64,000 bases of DNA from DATLGB01 sp038258425 (GTDB taxonomy: Bacteria; Actinomycetota; Thermoleophilia; Solirubrobacterales; Solirubrobacteraceae): NCBI GenBank assembly GCA_038258425.1, contig JBBSPV010000015.1, positions 1-64,000 on the forward strand, written 5' to 3'. Below, piece after piece: positions 8,384 to 16,993 of this stretch (positions are counted from its first letter, which is position 1; each line of letters opens with the position of its first letter). A model generated the notes under the pieces. That model did not search any database. It worked only from the letters and a program-made list of their open reading frames with translations, and was not told where the DNA came from. The translations under genes were made by a program, and so were the position numbers.

Positions 8384-9895
8384 CTACTCCCTGGGTGCCG
8401 CGGCTCCCCCCGTGGCCTCCTGCACGGCGGCGAGCCGGTGGACCTGCTCCCGCGTGGCCGGATAGAGCTCGGTGTAGGCCTCGTAGAGCTCGTCGTAGAC
8501 GGCCTTGTGCTCCTCGTTGGGCTTGACCTCGACGTCGACCGTCGACCAGTCGGTGTCCGGCTCGAGCAGGCCGACGCCGATGCCGGCGAGCAGGGCGTCC
8601 CCATAGGAGGCGCCGATGGTCTGGCTCGGGACGACCTGCTCGCGGTCGGTGATGTCCGAGACGATCTGCGTCCACAGGCCGCCCTGGGTCCCCCCGCCCA
8701 CCGCGAGGATGCGGGCCGGCGCGCCCGCCGCATCGGCGATGCCGTCCACGATCTGGCGGATCCCGTAGCCGATGCCCTCGTAGACCGCCCGGAACAGGTG
8801 TCCGCGCCGGTGGCGCAGCGTGAGACCGGCGACCACGCCGCGCGCCTGCGGGTCGAAGATCGGCGAGCGCTCGCCCGCGAAGTACGGCAGCACGAGCAGC
8901 CCGTCGGCGCCGGAGGGCGCCTCGGCGGCCTCCTTGACGAGGTTCTCGAACGACTCGCCGCCCGTGAGCTCCTGCACCCAGCCGGTGAGGCTGCCGGAGG
9001 TGGCCATGCCCGCCGCGAGCGTGTAGGTGCCCGGCTCCACACCGGCCGTCGTCCACAGCCCCGGATGCGCCGACAGGCCGTCGAGCATCTGCACGAAGAA
9101 CATCGTCGAGCCGTACATGAGCATGAGGTCGCCCGGCTCGCGCGCGCCGGCGCTGAACGCCTCCGCCCAGGCGTCGACGGCGCCCGCGGTCACCGGCGTG
9201 CCCTCGGCCCGCCCGGTCCGCTCCGCCGCTGCGGCCGTCACCTCCCCGACGACCTCGCCGCTCCACGCGAGCCGCGGCAGCTCGAGTCCCGGAGCGACCT
9301 CCTCGGCGCGCTCGGCGTTCCACTCGTTGGCGGCGAGGTCGTAGAGCGGGTCGCACTGGCTCGCCGTGTGGTGGTCGAGGACGAACTCCCCCGTGAGCCG
9401 GGCGACGACGAACGAGTGGGCGCTGTACCAGCGCCGCGTCTTCTCCCACACCTCGGGCTCGCGATTGCGCACCCAGAGCAGCTTCGGCCCGACGGACTGC
9501 GTGGAGAGGTGCTTTCCGCAGCACTCGAGCAGCGCGTCCTCGCCGTAGCGCTCGGTCAGCTCGGCGATCTCCTCCGTCGCCCGCATGTCGACGCCGTAGA
9601 GGATGCCGGCGCGCAGCGGCTGGGTGTCCTCGTCGCACATGAGCAGGCACGGGCCGAGGCCGGATACGCACAGCCCCTTGACCTCACCGTCGGCGGCGGC
9701 CTCCACGAGCTCCCGGCAGACCCCGACGAAGTCGTCCCACCAGTCGGCCTCGGCGTCCATCTCCGCCCACCCGGGCCGCGGCAGCGACATCTTGTGCTCT
9801 CGCGTGGCGGTGGCGACGACCTCGCCGTCGGGCCGCGTGAGCACGCCCTTGGTGCTGCCCGTGCCCATGTCGATGCCCATGAGGTAGTCGCTCAT
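8384..9895 (-). CDS. FGGY-family carbohydrate kinase (xylulokinase/erythritol-kinase-like)
   Basis: 503 residues, ATG at 9895. The N-terminal MGIDMGTGSTKGVL is the ATPase phosphate-1 loop, AGAVDAWAEAFSAGA carries the presumed catalytic Asp, and ILAVGGGTQGGLW is the adenosine-binding motif. FGGY enzymes phosphorylate sugars or polyols; xylulose and erythritol are the plausible substrates here because the gene is the last of an operon with an RpiB-type isomerase (two-base gap), a Dak kinase, a polyol-type dehydrogenase and a sugar ABC importer. Two kinases in one pathway suggest that two related substrates enter, or that one arm is oxidised before phosphorylation and the other after. Confidence 0.88.
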   Translation of the reverse strand: MSDYLMGIDMGTGSTKGVLTRPDGEVVATATREHKMSLPRPGWAEMDAEADWWDDFVGVCRELVEAAADGEVKGLCVSGLGPCLLMCDEDTQPLRAGILYGVDMRATEEIAELTERYGEDALLECCGKHLSTQSVGPKLLWVRNREPEVWEKTRRWYSAHSFVVARLTGEFVLDHHTASQCDPLYDLAANEWNAERAEEVAPGLELPRLAWSGEVVGEVTAAAAERTGRAEGTPVTAGAVDAWAEAFSAGAREPGDLMLMYGSTMFFVQMLDGLSAHPGLWTTAGVEPGTYTLAAGMATSGSLTGWVQELTGGESFENLVKEAAEAPSGADGLLVLPYFAGERSPIFDPQARGVVAGLTLRHRRGHLFRAVYEGIGYGIRQIVDGIADAAGAPARILAVGGGTQGGLWTQIVSDITDREQVVPSQTIGASYGDALLAGIGVGLLEPDTDWSTVDVEVKPNEEHKAVYDELYEAYTELYPATREQVHRLAAVQEATGGAAAPRE

Positions 9896-9897
9896 GG

Positions 9898-10377
9898 TCA
9901 GGGCCCCTCCCCCGGGTGGTCCGTCTCGTAGTCCGTGATCACGGCGACCTTGGCCGCCGAGGCGGACTCCGGGTCGAACTGCAGGTCCAGCCACTCGTCC
10001 ACGAGCAGCTTGGCGAGCTCGGTGCCGACCACCCGGGCGCCCATGGTGAGCACCTGGCAGTCGTTGGAGAGCACGGAGCGCTGGACGGAGTACGCGTCGT
10101 GGGCGACGGTCGCCCGTACGCCGGCGACCTTGTTGGCCGAGATCGCCATCCCGATGCCCGTGCCGCAGACGAGCAGCGCCCGGTCGAAGCGGCCCTCGGC
10201 CACCCCCTCGGCCACGGCGAGGCCGACGTCCGGGTAGGTGCGCTGGTCGTCCGTGTCGGCCACCCCGAAGTCCTCGACGAGCTCGACCCGCTCGTCGTCG
10301 CGCAGGACCTCGGCGAGCGCGTCCTTGAGCGGCAGGCCGGCGTCGTCGCCGCCCACCGCGATCTTCCACCGGCTCAT
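9898..10377 (-). CDS. rpiB: RpiB/LacA/LacB-family sugar-phosphate isomerase
   Basis: 159 residues. ALLVCGTGIGMAISANK holds the active-site Cys and anion hole of RpiB proteins, followed by AHDAYSVQRSVLSND and VLTMGARVVG. These enzymes isomerise aldose and ketose phosphates. In tetritol pathways RpiB homologues convert tetrulose 4-phosphates to erythrose 4-phosphate, which fits the adjacent Dak kinase. The N-terminal DDAG matches the usual SDHAG start. Its start overlaps the stop of the Dak kinase gene by four bases, so translation is coupled. Confidence 0.9.
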   Translation of the reverse strand: MSRWKIAVGGDDAGLPLKDALAEVLRDDERVELVEDFGVADTDDQRTYPDVGLAVAEGVAEGRFDRALLVCGTGIGMAISANKVAGVRATVAHDAYSVQRSVLSNDCQVLTMGARVVGTELAKLLVDEWLDLQFDPESASAAKVAVITDYETDHPGEGP

Positions 10378-12068
10378 GCGAGCACCTCGCTCACGGCGCT
10401 CAGGGAGGCGGCGAGCGAGACTGCGCCCGGGTCCTCGGTGCCCTTGCTGCGGTCGGCCTGGCGGGCGGCGCGACCCTTGCGCGGCGTCATGTCCGCGGTG
10501 TCGCGGGCCGCCTGCTCGGCCGCCTCGGCGGCCTCGCGCCAGGCGTCCGCCGTGCTGCCGTCGGCACCGGCGAGCTCGTTGAGCTTCGCCACGAACGGGT
10601 CGAGCGCGTCGATCAGCGTCTTGTCGCCCTTCTCGGAGGCCCCGAGCCGCAGCACGGCCTCCTGGGCCTTGGTCATCGCGGCCGCGAGGTCGTCACCGTC
10701 GCCGAGCGCCGTGCCGATCGTCGTCAGCCCGCTGCCCCACAGCGCGCCGGCCGCCCCGCCGGCGGCGTCGGCGAACCCCATGCCCGCCGCGCCGAGCACC
10801 GCCGCGGCGTCCGGCCCGGCGCTGCGCGCGGCCTCGAGCGCGCCGTCCATCCCGCGCGCCATGGTGATGCCATGGTCACCGTCGCCGGCCACGGCGTCGA
10901 GCTCACCGAGCTTGGACTCGAGCTCGGAGAGGCGCTCGGCGATCGCCTCGATGGCCTGGCGCGCGGTCCTGCCGGTGTCGTCGAGGTCGGCCTCGTCGAA
11001 GTCCTCCGCCTCGTCCTCGGCCCCGGGTGAGCGGGCGAGCTCGCGCGGCTCGCCGTCCCAGTCGAGCTCCCCGGCGCGCGTGTAGCCGGGCGACTGCGCC
11101 GGCGTCGAGAGCAGCGACTCGAGCTCGTCGTCGGTCCACACGAGCGTCAGTGAGCAGCCGGCCATGTCCAGCGAGGTCACGAACTCCCCCACCTCGGGCT
11201 CCGTGAGCTGCACGCCGGCGTCCTGCAGGCGGGCCGCGACCGCGCCGTAGAGCACGAAGAGCTCCTCGTACTTCACCCGGCCCAGGCCGTTGACGAGGAT
11301 CCGCGCCCGCTCGGCGCCGTCCGGGCGCTCCTCGAGCAGGCGCTCGACGAGCATGGCGGCCAGCTCGTCGGCGCTCAGCCGGTCGACGGTGTCGATGCCC
11401 GACTCGCCGTGGATGCCGAGCCCGACCTCCATCTTGCCCGGCTCGACGCTGAACAGCGGCTCGTCCGCGCCCGGGAGGGTGCAGCCGTCGAAGCCGACGC
11501 CGAGCGTGCGCGTGCGCTCGTTCGCGTGCCGGGCCACCCGCTCGACCTCGTCGAGGGAGTCACCCCGCCAGGCGGCCGCCGCCGCCGCGCGGAAGACGAA
11601 GAAGCCGCCGGCGATGCCGCGCCGGTCGTCCTCGTCGCCGGCCTCGGCCGAGGCGACGTCGTCGGTGACCAGGACGATGCGCGCATCGATGCCGTCCTGC
11701 TCGCCGACCTGCTCGGCGGCCAGGCCGAAGTGCATGACGTCCCCGGCGTAGTTGCCGAACAGCATGAGCACGCCCGCCCCGCCGTCGATCGCCCGGATCG
11801 TGCGCCGCGCCTGCTCGGCGGATGGGCTCGCGAAGATGTCGCCGCACGTCGCGCCGTCGGCCAGGCCCGGTCCGACGAGGCCGGCGAAGGCCGGGAAGTG
11901 GCCGGAGCCGCCGCCGACGATCGTCGCCACGCGGCCCTCCTGCGGCGCGGCCACGGAAGCGAGCGCCGCCGCCCCGGGGATCCGGCGCAACCAGCGCCCG
12001 TAGGCCGCGGCCAGTCCGTCGATGGCGTCGTCCTTGAACGACCGCTCGCTGTTGAACACATACGCCAC
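10374..12068 (-). CDS. Dihydroxyacetone/tetrulose kinase, DhaK-DhaL fusion (Dak family)
   Basis: About 564 residues from a GTG at 12068 (GAGGAG lies upstream; an in-frame ATG at 12131 is also possible). The N-terminal Dak1 domain has IVGGGSGHFPAFAG, GNYAGDVMHFG and GLGIHGESG. The C-terminal Dak2 domain has LDAVAGDGDHGITMARG, whose aspartates bind Mg-ATP, and GFADAAGGAAGALWG. An acidic linker joins them. ATP-using fused Dak kinases phosphorylate dihydroxyacetone, D-erythrulose or similar ketoses. With RpiB next door, a tetrulose kinase role (DerK/LerK-like, as described for threitol and erythritol use in Mycobacterium smegmatis) is favoured over plain dihydroxyacetone; this is inference. Confidence 0.88.
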   Translation of the reverse strand: MAYVFNSERSFKDDAIDGLAAAYGRWLRRIPGAAALASVAAPQEGRVATIVGGGSGHFPAFAGLVGPGLADGATCGDIFASPSAEQARRTIRAIDGGAGVLMLFGNYAGDVMHFGLAAEQVGEQDGIDARIVLVTDDVASAEAGDEDDRRGIAGGFFVFRAAAAAAWRGDSLDEVERVARHANERTRTLGVGFDGCTLPGADEPLFSVEPGKMEVGLGIHGESGIDTVDRLSADELAAMLVERLLEERPDGAERARILVNGLGRVKYEELFVLYGAVAARLQDAGVQLTEPEVGEFVTSLDMAGCSLTLVWTDDELESLLSTPAQSPGYTRAGELDWDGEPRELARSPGAEDEAEDFDEADLDDTGRTARQAIEAIAERLSELESKLGELDAVAGDGDHGITMARGMDGALEAARSAGPDAAAVLGAAGMGFADAAGGAAGALWGSGLTTIGTALGDGDDLAAAMTKAQEAVLRLGASEKGDKTLIDALDPFVAKLNELAGADGSTADAWREAAEAAEQAARDTADMTPRKGRAARQADRSKGTEDPGAVSLAASLSAVSEVLA

Positions 12069-12086
12069 TGAGGGTCTCCTCTCTTC

Positions 12087-12105
12087 CCGGGCACAGGCTG
12101 CCCGG
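12087..12105. promoter_or_regulatory. Perfect 7-base inverted repeat upstream of the Dak kinase gene, candidate operator
   Basis: CCGGGCA and TGCCCGG are separated by five bases, 18 bases upstream of the kinase start and between it and the decayed regulator. The five-base spacer equals that of the palindrome beside the intact SorC-type gene, although the arm sequences differ. It may instead be an mRNA leader hairpin. Confidence 0.35.
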
Positions 12106-12171
12106 ATCCAATGGATTTCAACGCGAGCCACCGCCGCGGCTCGACCGGCCCGGCGCGGCGGACCGGCGGCG

Positions 12172-12352
12172 CCCTGGCGCCCGCCCTCTCGACCCTGCTC
12201 CGACGCGCCGGCCCGGCCCCGCAGACGGGCTGCTCGTCTCCTCAGGACGGACGGTCTACGAGGCCGCTCGGGCGCGGCTGCCCGCGCTGCCGGGCGTCCA
12301 GCCCGCGCCGCCGGTGGGCGGTCAGAACGAGCCGGAGGCCTGGCTGCTGTGG
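12172..12352 (+). pseudogene. Decayed fragment of a SorC-family sugar regulator
   Basis: Translation gives ALAPALSTLLRRAGPAPQTG, then after a frameshift LLVSSGRTVYEAARARLPA followed by LPGVQPAPPVGGQNEPEAW. The intact regulator at 16994-17944 reads ALAPAVSTLLAGVGLRAGDA, LLVSSGRTVYEVAQAELPR and LPGVQLAPMIGGQDEPEVW over the same span. The helix-turn-helix half and the C-terminal two thirds of the effector domain are gone. The fragment is divergent from the Dak kinase, just as the intact copy is divergent from the dehydrogenase. The rest of the 12069-12516 spacer shows no other gene. Confidence 0.75.
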
Positions 12353-12516
12353 CGGCCGACGGTCCGCCGTCGGCGACGCGCGGCTGATCAGCAGCGGTCC
12401 CCGGCCCGCGGCGGCAGGGGTCGCCGCCGCGGTCCGACCGGGCGGGCGCCCGGGGCGTGAGGCCCCGAGCACCCGGCGCCGGCGGAGAGGTGGACCGCGG
12501 CGGCAGTTGGTGTCGG

Positions 12517-13800
12517 CTAGGCCCGCCCGGAGGAGGCGCGCGACCGGCGCGCGATCGAGTCGAGGCCCACCGCGAGCAGCAGCACGGCGCCCGTGACCAT
12601 GAACCGGTAGGAGGAGCCGAGGCTGAGCAGCGTCAGGCCGTTCGAGATGGACTGGATGACGAGGATGCCCAACAGGGCCGCGAAGGCCGAGCCGCGCCCG
12701 CCGAACAGGCTCGTCCCACCGATGACCGCGGCGGCGATCGCGTTGAGGTTCACGTCACCGGTGCCGCTGGACTGGTTGGCCGCCGCAAGCCGCGAGGCCG
12801 CGAGCACGCCACCCAGGGCGGCGAACGTCGAACACAGCACGAAGGCCGACATGTACACGCGCCGGACGTTGATGCCCGCTCGGCGCGCCGCCTCCGGATT
12901 GCCACCGACGGCGAACAGCGAGCGGCCGAACTTCGTCCGCGTCAGCACGTAGTTCATGACGAGCACGAGCGCGACGAAGAGGATGAACATCCACCCCACC
13001 CCGCGCGAGCTGTTGATGTAGCTCACGAACAGCCCGGCGCCGACGAGCAGCACGATGCTCACGAGCCCGAGGGTCACGACGGACTGGCCGGACAGGCCGG
13101 CCGCCCGCCGCTCGCGCGCGCGCAGGTATCCCGTGACGAACAGCGCGACGGCGGCGACCACGACGAACACGTAGGCCAGCCACTCGGGCACGAACTGCAG
13201 CTGCGCGAACTTCACGAGCCCGGAGCCGAAGGGTAGGTTGACCGCGCCCTGGGACCCGAGGATCTCGAGCTGCACACCCAGGAAGGCGAGCAGGCCGGCG
13301 AGCGTGATGACGAAGGACGGCACCCCGATGCGGTTGTAGACGACGCCGTAGAAGAGCCCGATGCCGATGCCCATCACGAGGCAGGCGAGCACCGCCAGGA
13401 TCGGCGACACGTTCTTGGTGACGAAGAGGACGGCGAGCAGCGCCGAGGACAGGCCGCTGACCGAGCCGACCGACAGGTCGATCTCGGCCACGAGCAGCAC
13501 GCACACGATGCCGATCGCGATGACCCCGACGGGCACGGTCTCCAGCAGGAGGTTGGAGAGGTTCGCCGCGGAGAGGAAGATCGAGTTCAGCGACTGGAAG
13601 ACGACGGCGATGACGATCAGCCCGAGGATCACCGGCAGCACGCCGAGGTCGCCGCTGCCGACGCGATCCTTGAGCGTGGCGAGCGCCCCGCTGAGCCCCG
13701 CGCCGCTGCGCAGCCGCTCGTCCTGGCGGTCCGCCGCGGCGGGAGCTGCCGTCGTGGCGTCGGCGGTGTCGGCGCTGTCGGCGGTGTCGGCGTCGGTCAT
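12517..13800 (-). CDS. Sugar ABC transporter permease (XylH/RbsC type)
   Basis: 427 residues, ATG at 13800 overlapping the ATPase stop by four bases (ATGA). A Thr/Ala/Asp-rich cytoplasmic N-terminus of about 45 residues is followed by about ten membrane segments. LLVAEIDLSVGSVSGL and the C-terminal AAAVIGGTSLFGGRG are the conserved BPD_transp_2 marks of CUT2 sugar permeases. The insert between the two halves (about residues 180-260) resembles XylH rather than RbsC. It forms the membrane channel for the binding protein and ATPase encoded just upstream. Confidence 0.9.
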   Translation of the reverse strand: MTDADTADSADTADATTAAPAAADRQDERLRSGAGLSGALATLKDRVGSGDLGVLPVILGLIVIAVVFQSLNSIFLSAANLSNLLLETVPVGVIAIGIVCVLLVAEIDLSVGSVSGLSSALLAVLFVTKNVSPILAVLACLVMGIGIGLFYGVVYNRIGVPSFVITLAGLLAFLGVQLEILGSQGAVNLPFGSGLVKFAQLQFVPEWLAYVFVVVAAVALFVTGYLRARERRAAGLSGQSVVTLGLVSIVLLVGAGLFVSYINSSRGVGWMFILFVALVLVMNYVLTRTKFGRSLFAVGGNPEAARRAGINVRRVYMSAFVLCSTFAALGGVLAASRLAAANQSSGTGDVNLNAIAAAVIGGTSLFGGRGSAFAALLGILVIQSISNGLTLLSLGSSYRFMVTGAVLLLAVGLDSIARRSRASSGRA

Positions 13801-14624
13801 GTCCCCTCCTCCGTGTCGGTCGACTTCGCCTGCGTGCGCGCCGAGCGCTGCGACACCGCGTTGTCCGTCGCGCCGGTGATCGCCGCGACGATCTCCTCCT
13901 GGCTGACGTCGGCGACCTTGAACACCCCGTTGTTGCGGCCCAGGCGCAGGACGACGACGTCGTCGGCCACGGCCTGCACGTCGGCCATGTTGTGGCTGAT
14001 CATGATCACCCCGTGGCCGCGCTCGCGCAGGCGCTCGATGAGGTTGAGCACCTCGGCCGTCTGCGCCACGCCGAGCGCCGCCGTCGGCTCGTCGAGCATG
14101 ACGATCTTCGGGTCGCCGAGCAGCGAGCGGGCGATCGCCACGGTCTGACGCTGCCCGCCGGACAGCGACGCCACGGGGATGCGCACGGTCGGGATCTTGG
14201 CCGACAGCTCGCGCAGCAGCTCCCAGGAGCGCACCTCCATGGCGACCTCGTCCAGCCGCCCCGAGCGCAGCTCGTGGCCGAGGAACAGGTTCTCGACGAC
14301 GTTGAGGTTCTCGCACAGCGCCAGATCCTGGTAGACCGTCGCGATGCCGAGCTCGTGGGCCGCGGCTGGATCGCTGACCTGCACCTGCTTGCCCTCGAAG
14401 GTGATGGTGCCCGACGTCGGCGCGTGGACACCGGCGAGGACCTTGACGAGCGTCGACTTGCCGGCGCCGTTGTCGCCGACGATGGCCACGACATGGCCCT
14501 CGGCCACGTCGAGGTCGACGTCGGTGAGCGCGGCGACGGCGCCGAAGTTCTTGCTGACCCCCCGCAGGGACAGAATGCTGTCTGTCCCTGCGGGGCGCGA
14601 CTCATGGGTTTCTGCGGTCGCCAT
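13797..14624 (-). CDS. Sugar ABC transporter ATP-binding protein (CUT2 type, single domain)
   Basis: 275 residues. Walker A GDNGAGKSTLVKVL (about residue 53), Q-loop region TVYQDLALCENLNV, signature LSGGQRQTVAIARSL and Walker B IVMLDEPTAALG are all intact. CUT2 systems such as RbsA usually have two fused ATPase halves; this protein has one, as in FrcA-type transporters, so it would act as a homodimer. It lies two bases after the binding-protein gene and overlaps the permease gene. Confidence 0.92.
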   Translation of the reverse strand: MATAETHESRPAGTDSILSLRGVSKNFGAVAALTDVDLDVAEGHVVAIVGDNGAGKSTLVKVLAGVHAPTSGTITFEGKQVQVSDPAAAHELGIATVYQDLALCENLNVVENLFLGHELRSGRLDEVAMEVRSWELLRELSAKIPTVRIPVASLSGGQRQTVAIARSLLGDPKIVMLDEPTAALGVAQTAEVLNLIERLRERGHGVIMISHNMADVQAVADDVVVLRLGRNNGVFKVADVSQEEIVAAITGATDNAVSQRSARTQAKSTDTEEGT

Positions 14625-14626
14625 GG

Positions 14627-15715
14627 CTACTGGACCGAGATTCCGAGCTTCTTGCAGCCGGCCGCGTAGGCCTTCGTGCAGACCGCGGACGCCTTCTGCT
14701 CACCCGAGTCGATGATCGCCTTCTTGAGGTTCTCCTTCGTGACGACCGTCGGGGTGAACAGCTGCGACGGCGCCTTGAACAGCGTCGTCTGCGCCTTCGG
14801 CTTGTCGCCGGAGGCGAACTTGTAGGCGACCTCGGCCGCCGCGCTGGCCACGATCTTGATGGGCTTGGAGATGGTGTTGTACTGGTCGCCGTTGATGATC
14901 CGCTGCACGGCGGCGAGCTCCGCGTCGTTGCCGGTGACGGGCGGGACCGGCTTGACGCCGGCGGACTTGAACGCCGAGATCGCGCCCCCGCCCGTGCCGT
15001 CGTTGGCCGCCACGACGCCCGCGATCTGCCCGCGGAACTTCGTGATCTGGCCCGAGGTCCAGTCCTGGGCCTTCGGCGGCGCCCAGTCCGGCGTGTCGTA
15101 CTCGGCCAGCAGCTTGTAGTCGGCCGGGTCGACCGCGGAGTGCACGCCCTTCTTGATCAGGCCCGCGGCAGCGTCCGTCGGGGAGCCGTTGATCTGCAGC
15201 AGACCGCCCTTGGCGTTGGTCTGCTTGAGGTGGTCGAGCAGCGACTGGGCGATGGAGGCGCCGATCTTCTCGTTGTTGAACGAGACGTAGTAGTCCGGCG
15301 GCGCCTTCGGGATCGGCCTGTCGTAGGCGATGACCGGGATGTTCTGGGACTTGGCCTTCTGGACCGTCGTCGCGGCCGCGGCCGAGTCGACCGGGTCGAG
15401 GACGATCGCCTTGACGCCCTGCGCCAGCGCCGAGTCGGCCTGCTGCTGCTGCTTGGCGGCGTCGGCGTCGGCGTTCTGGTAGAGCACCGAGCAGCCCGAG
15501 CAGAGCTGCTTGAGCTTCTTCTTGAACAGCGGGGCGTCCTGCAGCTCGTAGCGCGTCGAGGCGTTGTCGGGCATGAGGAACGCGATCTTCGCGTTCTTGG
15601 CGCCGCCGCCGCCGCCGCCGGAGCCACCGCTGTCGGAGCCCCCGCAGCCAGTCAGCGCGGCCGCGGAGATGGCGGCCAGCGCGGTGGCCTGGGTCAAGAA
15701 TCGAGCCTTGTGCAC
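14627..15715 (-). CDS. Sugar ABC transporter substrate-binding lipoprotein
   Basis: 362 residues from a GTG at 15715 with GGAGG seven bases upstream. The N-terminus is a lipoprotein signal (AAISAAALTGC, lipobox LTGC) followed by a Gly/Ser-rich tether. The mature part is a Peripla_BP_4 fold (KIAFLMPDNASTRYELQD, KAIVLDPVDSAAA, IPVIAYDRPI, VVAANDGTGGGAISAFKSAG) as in xylose/ribose binding proteins. The DRPI and ANDGT stretches are typical ligand-contact loops of XylF-like proteins. It captures the imported sugar or polyol outside the membrane. Confidence 0.92.
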   Translation of the reverse strand: MHKARFLTQATALAAISAAALTGCGGSDSGGSGGGGGGAKNAKIAFLMPDNASTRYELQDAPLFKKKLKQLCSGCSVLYQNADADAAKQQQQADSALAQGVKAIVLDPVDSAAAATTVQKAKSQNIPVIAYDRPIPKAPPDYYVSFNNEKIGASIAQSLLDHLKQTNAKGGLLQINGSPTDAAAGLIKKGVHSAVDPADYKLLAEYDTPDWAPPKAQDWTSGQITKFRGQIAGVVAANDGTGGGAISAFKSAGVKPVPPVTGNDAELAAVQRIINGDQYNTISKPIKIVASAAAEVAYKFASGDKPKAQTTLFKAPSQLFTPTVVTKENLKKAIIDSGEQKASAVCTKAYAAGCKKLGISVQ

Positions 15716-15774
15716 TGCGTGTCCTCCAGGAGTCGTTCGACGAATGGGGTGAAGGGATGGGCGCCGCGGACCGG

Positions 15775-16851
15775 TCATTCCGGCATCAGCGAGACCTTGA
15801 TCGAGCTCTTGCCGTCGGCGACGAGGTCGAGCCCGTCCTTGAACTCCGACAGGGGCAGCTGGTTCGTGCAGATCTCGTCCATGGGCAGCTGCCCGGACTC
15901 GATCATCGCCGTGGCGGCGGGCCAGCAGTGCGGCCCGAGGTGGGCGCCGCGGACGTCGAGCTCCTTGTCGTCGGAGATGATCGACCAGTCCACGCTGACG
16001 TCGTCGCCGAACACGGAGTACTCGACGAAGGTCCCGAGCTTGCGCAGCGCGTTGAGCCCCTGGACGACCGCGGACGGGTGGCCCGTGCCCTCGACGTAGA
16101 CGTCGGCGCCGTACCCCTCGGTGAGGTCGGCGACGATGGCCTGGACGTCCTCCTCGGCGATGTTGACCACGACGTCGGCGCCGCACTTCTTCGCGAGCTC
16201 GAGCTTGTGCGGGATGGTGTCGAGCGCGACCACGTGGGCCGGGCCCTTGGCCTTGGCGCCGGCGACCATCCCGAGGCCGATGGGGCCGCAGCCGGCGACG
16301 AGGACGACGTCCTCGAAGGCGATCCCCGCGCGCTCGACCGCGTGCAGCGCGCACGAGAGCGGCTCCACGTAGGCGGCGTGGTGGGCCGGGATCTCCTTGG
16401 AGACCTTGTGGACGAGGGAGTCGGCCGGGTAGAGCATGTACCGCGCCATGGCGCCCGGGGTGCGGCGCTTGAAGCCATAGATGTCGTGCGGCGCGCACAT
16501 CCAGTACTGACCACGCAGGCAGTAGCGGCACTTCCAGCAGGGGACGATCTGCTCCGAGGTGACCCGGTCGCCCTTGGCCACGTCCCAGCGCTTGGCGGCC
16601 TCGTCACCGATCTCGACGATCTCGCCGACGAACTCGTGGCCGGGGATGACCTCCGTCTCGGCCCAGGCGGGGCGCGAGTCGTCGCCCCAGAACTTCGCGG
16701 CGCCGTGGTAGCACTTGAGGTCGCTCGCACAGATGCCGCACGCCTCGACCTTGACCAGGGCGTCATTGGGCCCCGGCTCGGGCACCGGCACGTCTTCCAT
16801 CCGATAGTCCTCCGGACCGTGGCAGACCACGGCCGGCATCGTTTCGGCCAT
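15775..16851 (-). CDS. Zinc-dependent medium-chain alcohol/polyol dehydrogenase
   Basis: 358 residues, ATG at 16851 with GAGAGGA directly upstream. Catalytic zinc ligands are in CGICASDLK and GHEFVGEI, structural zinc cysteines in CWKCRYCLRGQYWMC, and the NAD fold is marked by VAGCGPIGLGM. This is the sorbitol/threonine-dehydrogenase branch of the MDR superfamily. As the first gene of the minus-strand locus it probably oxidises the imported polyol to a ketose for the Dak kinase. A palindrome at 16925-16949 lies in its promoter region. Confidence 0.9.
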   Translation of the reverse strand: MAETMPAVVCHGPEDYRMEDVPVPEPGPNDALVKVEACGICASDLKCYHGAAKFWGDDSRPAWAETEVIPGHEFVGEIVEIGDEAAKRWDVAKGDRVTSEQIVPCWKCRYCLRGQYWMCAPHDIYGFKRRTPGAMARYMLYPADSLVHKVSKEIPAHHAAYVEPLSCALHAVERAGIAFEDVVLVAGCGPIGLGMVAGAKAKGPAHVVALDTIPHKLELAKKCGADVVVNIAEEDVQAIVADLTEGYGADVYVEGTGHPSAVVQGLNALRKLGTFVEYSVFGDDVSVDWSIISDDKELDVRGAHLGPHCWPAATAMIESGQLPMDEICTNQLPLSEFKDGLDLVADGKSSIKVSLMPE

Positions 16852-16924
16852 TCCTCTCCTCTCCCGTTCCTCTCCAGCGGAGGGCACAGCGGTGCCCTCC
16901 CACAGCAGACCGTACCCCTGTCTC

Positions 16925-16949
16925 GCACGAATGTCCAGCACATTTGTGC
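16925..16949. promoter_or_regulatory. Candidate operator of the SorC-family regulator
   Basis: GCACGAATGT and ACATTTGTGC are inverted repeats of ten bases with one mismatch and a five-base spacer. They lie between the divergent dehydrogenase and regulator genes, the usual place for autoregulation plus operon control. The half site resembles the TGNACA-type sites bound by SorC/DeoR-like sugar regulators. Confidence 0.6.
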
Positions 16950-16993
16950 ACAGCCCTTACGTTCGGGGCTCGACTACGCCAAGATGGCCCTCA

